A stretch of DNA of 27,465 nt from Pilatotrama ljubarskyi. Lineage: Eukaryota; Basidiomycota; Agaricomycetes; Polyporales; Polyporaceae. Positions within the stretch are counted from its first letter, which is position 1. Each line of letters opens with the position of its first letter. The stretch is taken from positions 64,777 to 92,241 of the forward strand of contig MU277742.1 of the NCBI GenBank assembly GCA_022385805.1, written 5' to 3'. The position numbers were made by a program, and so were the translations under genes. The notes under the pieces were generated by a model. The model was not told where the DNA came from. It did no database searches and was given only the letters and a program-made list of their open reading frames with translations. Positions 8,445 to 17,940 of this stretch are shown one piece after another.

Positions 8445-8457
8445 GATCAATCTGATC
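8445..8457. promoter_or_regulatory. Possible white-collar/GATA-type binding site
   Basis: Two GATC cores, 8445-8448 and 8454-8457, are separated by AATCT. AGAT and ATCT around them also form a small inverted repeat. In Neurospora, white-collar factors bind imperfect GATC-containing repeats. The site lies about 125 bases before the start of a white-collar-like gene, so autoregulation is conceivable. Short motifs of this kind occur by chance. Confidence 0.25.
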
Positions 8458-8579
8458 GCTCGCAGAGCCAGTTTCTATGACATCTGTTTTCCTCCGTCAG
8501 CCCCAGCTCTCCGGAATCCGGATGATGCATGATGCGCGACGCTCCACGTTTCGGCGCGTCTGCAAGCTCTAAGCTACTA

Positions 8580-10441
8580 ATGGACTCGTCGCCCTCCCGG
8601 TATGTCCTCCTGTAGCGCCTTCCTCGCGCGCGGAACCTTTTCAAGCCGCATACGCGTGATACGTCTGACTGATAGGTTCTGTAAGTGTACCCTCACTTTT
8701 AGAGGCGTATCGACGGAGCCACCTGTTGGAATCCCTGCCTCCCCAATGTCTGTCTCCACTGTCCACGATGTTGCGATTTCTCGAGAGGAGACGATCTCGT
8801 CTTGCTGTCATTGCTGTAAGCGAATATACTGGCTCTTCGAAACGTCCCTGAAGTATCACCTTCGCTCCTAGACTGGGTTCTCCTTGCCGACGACTTCAGC
8901 ATCATATACGTCTGCCCTTCCTTCTCCTCCTATCTCGGTGACGTATCGACCCATTTGGACGGACGATGCCTCCTCGACTTCGCCCATCCTGGGGACCAAG
9001 TCCGCGCCCTTGGTGAGCTCTCACTGGGGTCTACAATTTGCGGGAGCATCACACGGTCCGTGTCATGGGCTTCCTCACAAGGGTATAAACTAAACCACTC
9101 ACTTCATAGTCTCCGCCTCTTAAATCCCTCGCATATCCGACAGATGTTTCAGCCGGGTTTTGAACCATCCCACGCGCCTTCTGCAGCCTCGTATCTTCCC
9201 GTCGACCTCGCTATCAACAAGGTGGCGGATCATATGCTGCTCTGCTTCGTTCACTCGCTCCAGAACATGCTTCTCGGGTACCACTGGGGAACGCCTCAAG
9301 CTTCTGGATTCAACTCATGCTGCACCGAACCGTTGTCCCTTCCACAATCCGTCTCTTTGCTGTTCGAACTGAACGCGTGCATATCTTGGTCGAACGTCCA
9401 GTCGCGCCTATTCCAGCTGTATAACGACCAGCAACAGTCTCGCAGTCTTCTCCTGTCTTGGCCTCCGAACGCTTCGTGGGATGTGTTTCTGCAGCCTCTC
9501 GGAAATGCTGTGAAGAGTGTTTCACTTGATGCTTTTCCGGCCGAGGCGACCACCACCTGCACCCAACGGAAGATGCTCATTCATCAGATTGAAGGAGAAT
9601 ATGGACAATACATAGTACGGACACTTATCATACCCCACGGTGAGCCGCCAACCCGTTTCGTCGTCTGGGTACTCGATTACGAATCAGGTCATAGGCGGCG
9701 TCATCTTTGCGTGTCACGAGTTCGAGGACCCTATCCACATGTCGACAGGTCGAGGTGAGTTTCCACTGACTCAGGTGACTGAAGAGTGACGGCTAAACCA
9801 CACGCAGAAGTAGCTGAATTCTCTGACAATACTGGAGATGCTCACGTCTCCAAGCATGATATTCCGAGGACGCAAACATACGACCAGGAAAGCAAGGTCG
9901 GGCCAGCTCCCGTGAAAGGTGAAGCAATACGGAGACGTCGATCCCGTCGGCCGGATCACCCTGGTGGCGCACTCGACTCGTCCACGTGCGAGATATGCGG
10001 GAGCGGAAACAGCGTTGTCTGGCGCGGCGGAATTACCAAGAAAGGGCGCCTTTGCAACAGGTTTGGTGCTGCAATCCGCCCACGGAGTCTCCCGCTGACT
10101 GCATCATCTTCAGCTGCGGCCTGCGTATAGCTAGACGTGGGGGCGGGCTCGAGGACCCCGGATTAGCCTATGAATACTTTCGGACAACCAAAATGAAGCT
10201 CCGCGACCCGCCCGAGGGTGTCGTGTCGTGTGCGGGATGCGGCGTGCGCAGTAGCTGTGCTTGGAGGAGAGGCAACGGGGAAAGAAAGGATATGTGTAAC
10301 GCGTAAGTCGGTTTCAAAGGCTATCAGGGTCAACATTGAGTCGAGGCGCTCCATAGATGTGGCTTACGCTTTTCGCAAAGTCGGGAACGACACTCAAGAT
10401 CCGCACGACGGAGGGTGAACAAGCGCGTGAAGAGACCGTAG
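8580..10441 (+). CDS. PAS domain protein with two GATA zinc fingers (white-collar-like transcription factor)
   Basis: This is a putative nuclear sensor/regulator combining a PAS domain with DNA binding, as in fungal WC-2-type proteins. Exons: 8580-8599, 8676-8815, 8872-9055, 9110-9639, 9695-9754, 9808-10060, 10114-10302, 10357-10441; 486 residues. All seven introns are 53-76 nt with GT/AG ends. The PAS core starts near residue 54 (YWVLLADDFSIIYVCPS ... LLDFAHPGDQVRAL) and continues through GSITRLRLLNPSHIRQMF to VADHMLLCFVHS. A conserved stretch, VRTLIIPHGGGVIFACHE, follows. Basic RRRRSRR precedes finger 1 (Cys 372, 375, 394, 397); finger 2 uses Cys 435, 438, 457, 460. Both are x18-loop fingers followed by CGLR. 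The LOV flavin motif NCRFLQ is absent, so it is not expected to bind flavin covalently. The first exon is the least certain: ATG 8602 or 8746 are alternatives. The gene looks intact. Confidence 0.85.
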
Positions 10442-13400
10442 GCACCGGTATGCGTGACGAATAGTAGGTAGTAGCTCGGTGGCTACGCAGCAATAGAGGC
10501 ACTAAGCGGGATATGTGCAGTGTGTAGCTTAAGTCACGGTGTGGTACGTTGCGGCTTCTGAGGGAGTTGAATGGCACACGAAACGTATGACGGTGTCGCC
10601 TTTGTAGATGTGGCGGAATTACAAGTCCTTCAGTTGTAGTCGATTCTGTGAGTCCCCTTCCGACATCATATATATGACTATGTTCTGGTTGCGGACGATA
10701 CGCGCTCGAGAGCCGGCCACAGCGAGAGGTAAAGCGCTCCGATACTGGATGATCAGTATCCAAACTCTCAGGTCGGAGAGTGGACGACGTGGCGAGGAGT
10801 CCTCGGAGAGCGCAGAGGAGGAGAAATAAGGGTGGTGGGTAGAACTGAATTGAAGCCCGGCAAAGCCAGAGCCCGCGCGAGAGACTCCTGAGTGGGACAA
10901 AAGCGGACGACGACGTACGGGACGAGAAACGCTGCGAATGCAAACAGACGACGATAGAGGCAATAAGCGACGACGAGGGTGAACTTGAGCGCGAGGCGCG
11001 AATGACTTGAGGTGCGGAGTCAGGCGGTGGCGTTCGAGGGGACAATCAGCTGCATTGCTGCGACGACTGGTACACGACTATATACGAGCTCCGACTAGCT
11101 ACAGATCCAGAGTAAGACTGCTCAAACCAATCGCCGAGAGAGGGAGATTTGCACGCAAAGGATCCACGGGAGTTCAGTACTCAGTGTCAGTAGAAGAGAC
11201 GGCGAGACAGTCGGGGCGGCGCGCGCGCGTGTGCGCTTACGCGGTCACGTGTCCTCCAACGCGCCGGGTTTGCCTAATATGTTGCACCCGCGCTGCCACG
11301 ACCCGGCGACGCCTGGGCTCCTACGATCGGCGGTGGAGTGAGTGAATACCAGCGAATGAAAAGAAGGCAAAATATCTAGCAAACAACGCGGGCTGGAGTC
11401 CGAGTACTGGTTAGGCCGATGCGACTCAACGACTCAACGCGAAAGCGCGCTGTACCCGCTCAGCACCGCGGACTCCCCATCATCGGAACTGTTAAGCCTG
11501 CATGTTTTTTAATATCCCGCCTGTTACTGATATCGTCTGCCGAAGCGTACGCTCCCGCCCTCCAAACCGCGGGAAGTCTTCGGCGGCGGCTTGAGAGTAT
11601 CTGTATGAGCATCATGATAATCATATATGACTTACTCCAGCAAAATCAACTCAAGCGTGCCCGCTGACCTTGGAGAACGTATTGCATATACCGCAGAGTA
11701 TTCTATGGCGATTTCTCAGTGATTCCGAGTCGGATGTTAAAGCGCGAGTTCGAGGGCTTACATCGGACTCTGGCTCGAATCTCAATGCTTCCCAGCTCCC
11801 TTCCGCATCACTGAAGATTGGAATTCCACGATAAATTATGGGCGGAAATGAGCTACTTGTACACGTCTCGCCCACTTATCGCTCGTAGTGGATCCAGAAC
11901 GCCGGCCTGACGGCGGTCGATTAGGACAGCGGACAACTACACGACTAGCACTGTATGCTGTGAGATATCCCAGACTCTCGGGTGGGAGAGAGGAAGAAAT
12001 TGTGAGTTGTCATCGAGTGCACAGACTCGGAGCAGGAGGAAGAGAGTGTGCGAAGTACAACAAGAGATGTTACCTGATAGAGACAGAAACAAGACGCTGC
12101 CTTCCCGGGAAGAGCCGGAATTAACTTCGGGAGTACGCGAAGAACGAGAGAGAACCGAGACGGTACAGGAAGTATGACTAAAGGACGGCGTAGGATACGA
12201 GAGACGTCCTGGGCACGGCGGAGATGTTAGCGAGAGATGGAGAGGGCAAGACGTCATTAGTGAGCTTGAGGCCACGCCAGCGGCGGCTTTCCGAATAAGT
12301 GCCAAGATACAAGACTGACATATCACGAACTGCGGTGTGAGGAGGGAAAACTGTTCTAATGGGGAGGGGAGGAGTACATCCAAAGCAATCGGCGCGAGCC
12401 CGTGCGGGGCGCGTTGTATGTCACGATCGAACCCGCGTCGGGGTTGCCTAATGGGTGCATAGTTGGCACGAGGGCGGCAGCGCCATCAGATCGGGTCCAT
12501 AGGCCTGTACTTCCTGCTATTCACTCACAGAGAACTTGATTGAGAGGTGGATGTCCATGTATGGCAAACGTATCCGGTTGACTAGGTATAGGCGCTCTGG
12601 CGATGCCGGCGAAGGCGGTCGCCTGATTTAAACTCAGAGCTCGCGCCATGCCCGCTCAGCGGCGCGGGCTAACCATCAATGCTGGTCCTATTTCTTCCTT
12701 TAGACGCACTAGAAACACCTCGGTAGTAGCCAGTAGCTTCGGCGGGGCGCATTTACGGTTGAAACAATGTAGCTCGGGACTTGAGCGCTAATTTGCTCGC
12801 AGCAGACCCACGCGATGATCGCGCATGCGCCCACGATTCAGGTTCATCTAGATCGTGCCTGTCCCCCGCAAGTGGCAAAGGCCACGGTCATTTGCTCACC
12901 ATGACGTAAAGCGGAGGAGTCTATAATGCCTCAGTCAACATGAGCCGCCCGCAGTTCTGGGTCCGCTTGATTGATCACTGGCGATCTGTCCGTAAGATTG
13001 GTAAGTGGGCTGGGCTGGCCGCACAAACAAGGCGTCAAAGCGGAGTATGTAACGCCACTCATACAATCTTTCAAGAGTGATCGATCTAGTGTGCCGCTGT
13101 CAATGGGGGCTTCAGTGACGGCACTGCAGTAGAATCTAGAACGGTGCAAGTTCTTCTACCAGTACTAATATAGTATTCCATCATCCGGCCAGTGTTTTTT
13201 GGAAACAACTCGGCGCGCCCCCGCCACTTCCGTCCGCACCGTACATCGGGTATCATCAGTCGCAATCCGACACGCCGCGCCTCGCATTTTATTCAGCCAC
13301 AGCTCACAGTCGAGCTCCCGTATTAGAGTGTGGCTCACCCTCCCTGCCTGAGCGCAGCGCGAGCGAGACGTGGCTAAAGCACGTCGACGCGCTTGCGCCG

Positions 13401-13834
13401 ACTTCAGGCGTCACAAAACGCAGCGCGCTGAGGGACGCTAGCGGGAACAGTCCAAGTCCGGTGATCCGGGCCACTTCCACACCACCACCGTTACCACCGT
13501 TCTTGTTGGTCCCAGACGGCGTAGCCTATTGCGGGGCAACCTCCCACGAGCTTGTTCCGCGTGCAAATGAACTGATTAGACATTTCGCTGACCCCGTGGG
13601 GAACTCCTGTTGTCTCCTGTCGAGACTCGCGCTTTTCGACTGTACCTCGCGTCGCAGGATTCCGAAGTCCTCGTTGCATGTTCAGAGTCTGTTCTGGTGA
13701 TCGCAGAGTATAATCTCACAGAATGCGCAGAGATGTGCGATACGTAGGCGACAGTGGTCGCCGCATTCCGACATCCATGTTCTTTGGCGGGTGGCGAGAA
13801 AAGCTAGTATGATTGATTGCTGCTAAAGCACACC

Positions 13835-13860
13835 AGGGTCGATTGTAAAGGGTCGATTGT
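13835..13860. repeat. 12-bp direct repeat with 14-bp period
   Basis: AGGGTCGATTGT occurs at 13835-13846 and again at 13849-13860, separated by two bases. It could be a tandem binding site or a small duplication. Confidence 0.7.
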
Positions 13861-13986
13861 TCACATCTGCGACGAATTCGCACAACGCCGCCCGCACTGA
13901 GAAAAGAGGGTGGTCAGATGGCATTAGTGGAAATTGATGTGAGCATTACATGGAGTGTGAAACCAAGCCATAAGATTGCTATCTTG

Positions 13987-14025
13987 ACATCCGGCGGAGG
14001 CTGGATGGCTTGATTTGCCGGATGT
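13987..14025. repeat. Perfect 9-bp inverted repeat
   Basis: ACATCCGGC (13987-13995) and GCCGGATGT (14017-14025) are exact reverse complements around 21 bases. They lie in the gene-poor interval. No flanking duplication suggesting a transposon end was seen. Confidence 0.6.
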
Positions 14026-14364
14026 AACGGACAGTCCGCTCGTCATCAAACGCCAAGGACTCTGAGCGACCATTCCGGTGTCACCACGAGATTTTCATTC
14101 CGAAATCGAGATGAGTTCGGCTCTGGTCCGGTCTTTTTACACTCTGACGCCGGTCAGGCGCGACGACACGGTGAACTCTACGCGAAAGTGTGCTCTTTCT
14201 ACGGTCAGGGATGGGGAGGGCTCGTGGGGATGCGTGGGAGGGATAAGGTAAGGCCTCCCGAGAATTGGGCCGCGACCGCGGTCACTGAACGCATTGAATT
14301 AACCCTGCTTTGAAACGATTTCAGTGTGAATATTTGTTCAGACGGAAATTCGTGCTTACGACGC

Positions 14365-14374
14365 TTTATATAAG
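14365..14374 (+). promoter_or_regulatory. TATA box of the Q/N-rich gene
   Basis: TTTATATAAG lies 48 bases before the ATG at 14422, a good position for a TATA element giving a short leader. A GCGCGC-rich alternating purine-pyrimidine run (14388-14404) lies between it and the start codon. Confidence 0.6.
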
Positions 14375-14421
14375 GGCCGCACGAGCACGCGCGCGCACGC
14401 GCGTTAGGAAATCTGTCGCAG

Positions 14422-15748
14422 ATGGATCGTTCACTGCGATTCCATATCCCCGGGGGTGCGCATGGCGTATACTCTCGTGGACATGGCGCCAGACAAACGC
14501 ACACCCTCCCTCTTCCTCCTGTCAGTAACGCGATTCACGAGCAGTCACAGCAGCGAAGGCCTCGGCACGCAAGGGAGACATTCCACTTCGATAGTGCTGT
14601 GAATGACCCTGAACAAGGGGCCGCGACCGATGCATATCCGACGGCGCTGGCTCCGGAGTTGAAGGAGCGCTCCCAGGTATGTATCGTGGCTGTGACTGGG
14701 CTTACGAACGCGGAATGTTCACCACTTGCGCTTTAGCGACATGGACTCGTTGGACTAGTCAAGGTAACCAGCTTTGACGACGGCCATTTGGCAGCTGAAC
14801 TACTTCCGCAGCATACCTATCGTTCAACTGTTGATAACCGGCCCTCGCTCGAGCAGAGGTACCAGTATCAGGTATCACACCCCACAGCCGCACAAGAAGC
14901 TGGCCAGGATACGATAATGGCAAGTCGACTTTGTTCTGGAGACGCCTTCTTGTGCGTCATCTGACGGATCGTCCCTAGAGCCAGAGTCAGAACCAAAACC
15001 AACTCTACAGCCTCGCCCATAACCAGCACCAGTATCAGCCCCAAGACCAGTACAACGTCCACGATCACTACCAGAACCACGGACAGAACCATGATCAGCG
15101 CAACAACCCAATCCACGCCCAAAGCCAGCACCGGAGCCAGAACCAGAATCACGACCAGAACCAGCACCGGAGCCAGAACCAGATGGCGACGTACCTGGCG
15201 CCCCCTGCACAAAATGTGCCATACCCTCTCAAGGGTGCCACTGACGGCCAGGAGCTCGGGCCAGGCGGACGAGATGTGAGTATCAAACTGTTGCCATCTG
15301 AGGCTCACCAAGGCATCCAGCTGATCCACCTGTCTCCACATCCACGTACGATCGACTCTCCCACCTCCCGTCGCCTAGAGGGCTATCTCAGCGACATATG
15401 ATCGCAGATCCGCAGGGGACGAAGACAGCATGCAAGAGGACTACATTTACCCAGGATCGGTGCCGCGGACAGCTGGAGAATACGCAGAGGTTTCGTGAGC
15501 ATATATGTTGTCCTGGAATATTATACTAAACGCGCTCACAGAATATTACTCCCACCGCCGCATCTAACGTCCATCGCAACGACACGGCAACCTATCCGTC
15601 GTGGCATGAAGCCGCACCACTTTTCCAAGTAAGGCGCCCGGCAACACCGCCTGAGCAACCCTCTCACCGAACTTATCAGGTGGATGAGCCGCGTAGGCGA
15701 GATATGCCAGTGGCGGTGGTCTCAATGGAAACCGGTCGACTCTTCTAG
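14422..15748 (+). CDS. Q/N/H-rich, prion-like hypothetical protein (seven exons)
   Basis: I do not recognise a family. Exons: 14422-14676, 14737-14763, 14812-14871, 14979-15275, 15379-15489, 15542-15628, 15680-15748; 301 residues. Every junction has GT/AG ends in phase 0, with good donors (GTATGTATC, GTGAGTATC, GTAAGG) and a textbook TACTAAAC branch site before 15541. Residues 115-182 are almost only Q, N, H, S, D and Y, with SQNQNHDQNQHRSQNQ-like alternation and a 23-base duplicated unit in the DNA. Such segments are typical of disordered activation domains and prion-like proteins. No DNA-binding domain is visible. The C-terminal part has RAISATYDRRSAGDEDS and ends in VSMETGRLF. The 51-nt last intron could be retained without frame change. 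The two small exons 2 and 3 are the least certain. A TATA box precedes the start. Confidence 0.6.
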
Positions 15749-17079
15749 GCAGCGTCGCCAGACCTACTGTGCTGCAAGAAATCATGCATATTCCCCTATG
15801 TCCCGTCTCGTTCTATGCTCTGTTCACATATCGATTGCTCTTGAAGATGTCGTTACTCACACTTGGGTTACCGCCTCCCGCTCCGTGCTTCTCTGTAGCA
15901 CGGCCCAAGTCGAGCTCATCGCGGGGGCTCATCATGTGGCGCGTGTACAAGGAAGCACGTTCAGCACATACGATGCTGCAACATCCCGCGCGCAGTGTAG
16001 CCAGAGAGGAGCGACGCCGCTCTGCTCGAGCATGCATTCCTTGCCGTCTCTGTTGATCTCCTGCTACAGACGCCGCCTGAGCAAAGCGCAGCAGCTATGC
16101 CATGTCAACACACATGCAAGGCACGCCAAGGTGCATTGCTCCCGCACATGTTAGAGCACACGCGCAACGACGGAGGACTCCGAGTCACGCTAGTTGACTG
16201 CTCCACGCCTATGGCTGTGAGATGGCCTCATCCCAGCATGAGAGGCAGAACATGCTTTAGCAAGCCTCGTGCGGGGAGATGTCGACGCTCGTATTGAAGC
16301 CGTTGGCAGTAGCGTACTACGCTACAACATGCCCGGAGGCTGTAGGCGATACGACAGCTGGAGAGCCTCGGCAACCGCTGCGTAGGGTGAGGTTGACGTT
16401 GAGGTACGACGACATCCGTCGATCCGAGGAGCGAGCGCGGAGACGGTGTCCCTGCCGCGCAACGTTGAGACGGAGGGATACCGGAGTGGGGGGCAGATGG
16501 GGACGCACCGTGAGCCCGGCCTGCACGCCAGAGGGGTGTACGATGTCTCTGAGGCTGAGAATCGAGACAAATCGAGCGCGAGGCGGTGTACGAGCGAGAA
16601 ACGAGCCCGCCAGTGCGCGGCCAGCGTGACGGTGAGAGCGGCAGGGCTCACCGACCCCAGACGATTAGCGAGAAGGGACGAGAGTCGAGTGCAGAGGAGG
16701 GATGAAGGGTCGAGCGGAGGCTGCGACCGACATCATGCACGCGGTGGGGATCGCTGGCCCGCAATACGCATAGCCAACCAGGGCCCCGCAAGGATCGCCG
16801 ACAGTAGATGTCGACCAGAGCCTTGCCCGCGTGCAGGACAGCGAGGGAGAGCATGGGAGACAGTGAGGGGGGCGAGAGACGGAGTGTGAGCGAGGAGGAG
16901 GAGGAGGAGGAGGAGGTGCGGTTTCGGAGGAGGTGCAGGAGGGCGAGTGGAGGGAGAGGGAGCGACTCGAACAAGCTGGAGCTGCAGATTACCATGTCGG
17001 GAACAAGCGCGCGAGCCCACGTGTAGCATGTTTACGCGGGTTTGGCCGCAGATCTCTGTCTATCTGTGAGCGGGTTCGC
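15749..17079. other. No gene assigned
   Basis: Several overlapping open frames on both strands, none with a recognisable motif. Cys/His pairs such as CIPCRLC (about 16040) and CQHTC (about 16101) do not fit a known zinc-finger spacing. The stretch includes the GAG repeat at 16892-16916. An extension of the preceding gene into it in another frame cannot be excluded. Confidence 0.4.
16892..16916. repeat. (GAG)n microsatellite
   Basis: Twenty-five bases of uninterrupted GAG repeat, within a purine-rich plus strand. It would read as poly-Glu on one frame and poly-Ser or poly-Leu on the other strand, which explains long but doubtful open frames here. Confidence 0.9.
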
Positions 17080-17782
17080 ATGTGCGGCAAGCAACTTGAA
17101 TACGAACTTGAGAACTTCTTCAACCGGGAAAACTCAGACTCATGTTTGGGGCCACGCATGTCTCGTCGCCTCCGCCACAGAAAGACACTGCCGCAGCTAC
17201 GGCCTGCGACCCGAGCGTTGACCCGGACGAGTCTTCGCTCGTACGTGCTCGGTGAGGTCTCAGGGCAGACTGCCATCGCCAAGCCCCAAGCTCGGCGCTC
17301 GCGTCCGCCGTTCTCCTCGACATCCGCGAATAAAGTATTGTGAGTACCGTCCAGCACGGCGAGCATCGCGAACTCCGAGCGCTCCGTCCTCTGTCACCAG
17401 GCCAGGCGGCGTCCCCATCGTCCACGAGACAGCTTCGCGCCGCCCTAAACCTCGCCTTCGCGCCGTCACCGCCCGCCGCCCGCCTCAGCCGCGAGCGCCG
17501 AGCACGCAGCATCGGTCAAGCGTCTCATGCTTCACGGTGCGAGCTTCTCGTCCATTCTTTGGCTCCTTCCTCGTCACCTCATCTCAAATGCTCCCCCTCA
17601 GATGCTTCTGGATCCGCGCAAACGGCGCACAGTCATCTCGCTCACGTGCCCTGCTCGGGCCCAGAAGCGTACCATGGCGTTCATGCGTTGCGGAGCATGT
17701 TGCTACAGCACCTTCTCCCGCCCATCATCTACTTTGTCAGTTGTCTCGCAGTCTCTTCGCTCTTCGTGCGATAGAAGCCTGA
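17080..17782 (+). CDS. Doubtful two-exon hypothetical gene
   Basis: A possible model joins 17080-17339 to 17401-17782 across a 61-nt intron with donor GTGAGTACC and acceptor CACCAG, phase 2, giving 213 residues from ATG 17080 (MCGKQLEYELENFF...). The product is rich in Arg, Ser and Pro, with no domain I know. Two other frames are also open across much of 17340-17780, so the coding frame is uncertain and the whole could be non-coding. It runs tail to tail with the minus-strand gene ending at 17941. Confidence 0.25.
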
Positions 17783-17940
17783 GCGTAAGTAGTGCAGAGC
17801 TCACAAGTAGCTATCTGAGCTGTACGTATTCTGAGCGCAATGTTCGTGAAGGAGGTTTGAAGAGAGCTAAGATTGGATCATGGCATAGCACTGGGTATCG
17901 TACATCATGCATCAACAGCAAAGTCAGGAAAAGGGGATTG

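Larger units (their letters stand above)
7581..8579. other. Intergenic region between divergent GATA-finger paralogues
   Basis: This is a shared upstream region of about 1 kb with no supported gene. It contains imperfect GC-rich direct repeats (8092-8158), two CCT runs (about 8181-8193 and 8279-8293), GATCGAT at 7615-7621 and a GATC pair at 8445-8457. An open frame at 7727-8053 on the plus strand lacks an ATG start and known motifs. Confidence 0.5.
10442..14360. other. Gene-poor interval
   Basis: About 3.9 kb with no gene I can support. 10780-11000 and about 11970-12390 are purine-rich on the plus strand, which opens spurious serine/leucine-rich frames on the minus strand (for example 11045-10314 and 12383-11937). 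Other open frames are short, lack ATG starts or recognisable motifs, and have no convincing splice continuation. It may hold decayed transposon sequence or long regulatory regions. Confidence 0.5.

Noticed and set aside
8602..8871. An 89-residue stand-alone protein
   Set aside because: Its latter part is exon 2 of the PAS-GATA gene. The apparent stop at 8869-8871 is the acceptor of a 56-nt intron.
10314..11045. A 243-residue minus-strand protein
   Set aside because: It overlaps the last exons of the PAS-GATA gene on the other strand and the remainder is low-complexity Ser/Leu/Arg produced by a purine-rich plus strand.
12400..12450. A minus-strand tRNA suggested by GGGTTCGATC
   Set aside because: The flanking bases cannot form a T-arm stem and no acceptor or anticodon arm could be drawn.
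14868..15341. A minus-strand membrane-like protein rich in Val and Leu
   Set aside because: It is the antisense of the Q/N repeat exon. The sense strand has in-phase exons with good splice sites.
16020..16160. A zinc finger formed by CIPCRLC or CQHTC...H...H
   Set aside because: The spacings do not fit C2H2, Zn2Cys6 or GATA patterns, and the two lie in different frames.
16446..17026. Arg/Glu-rich proteins around the GAG microsatellite
   Set aside because: Frames on both strands are open because of the purine-rich repeat. No motif, splice pattern or start supports any of them.
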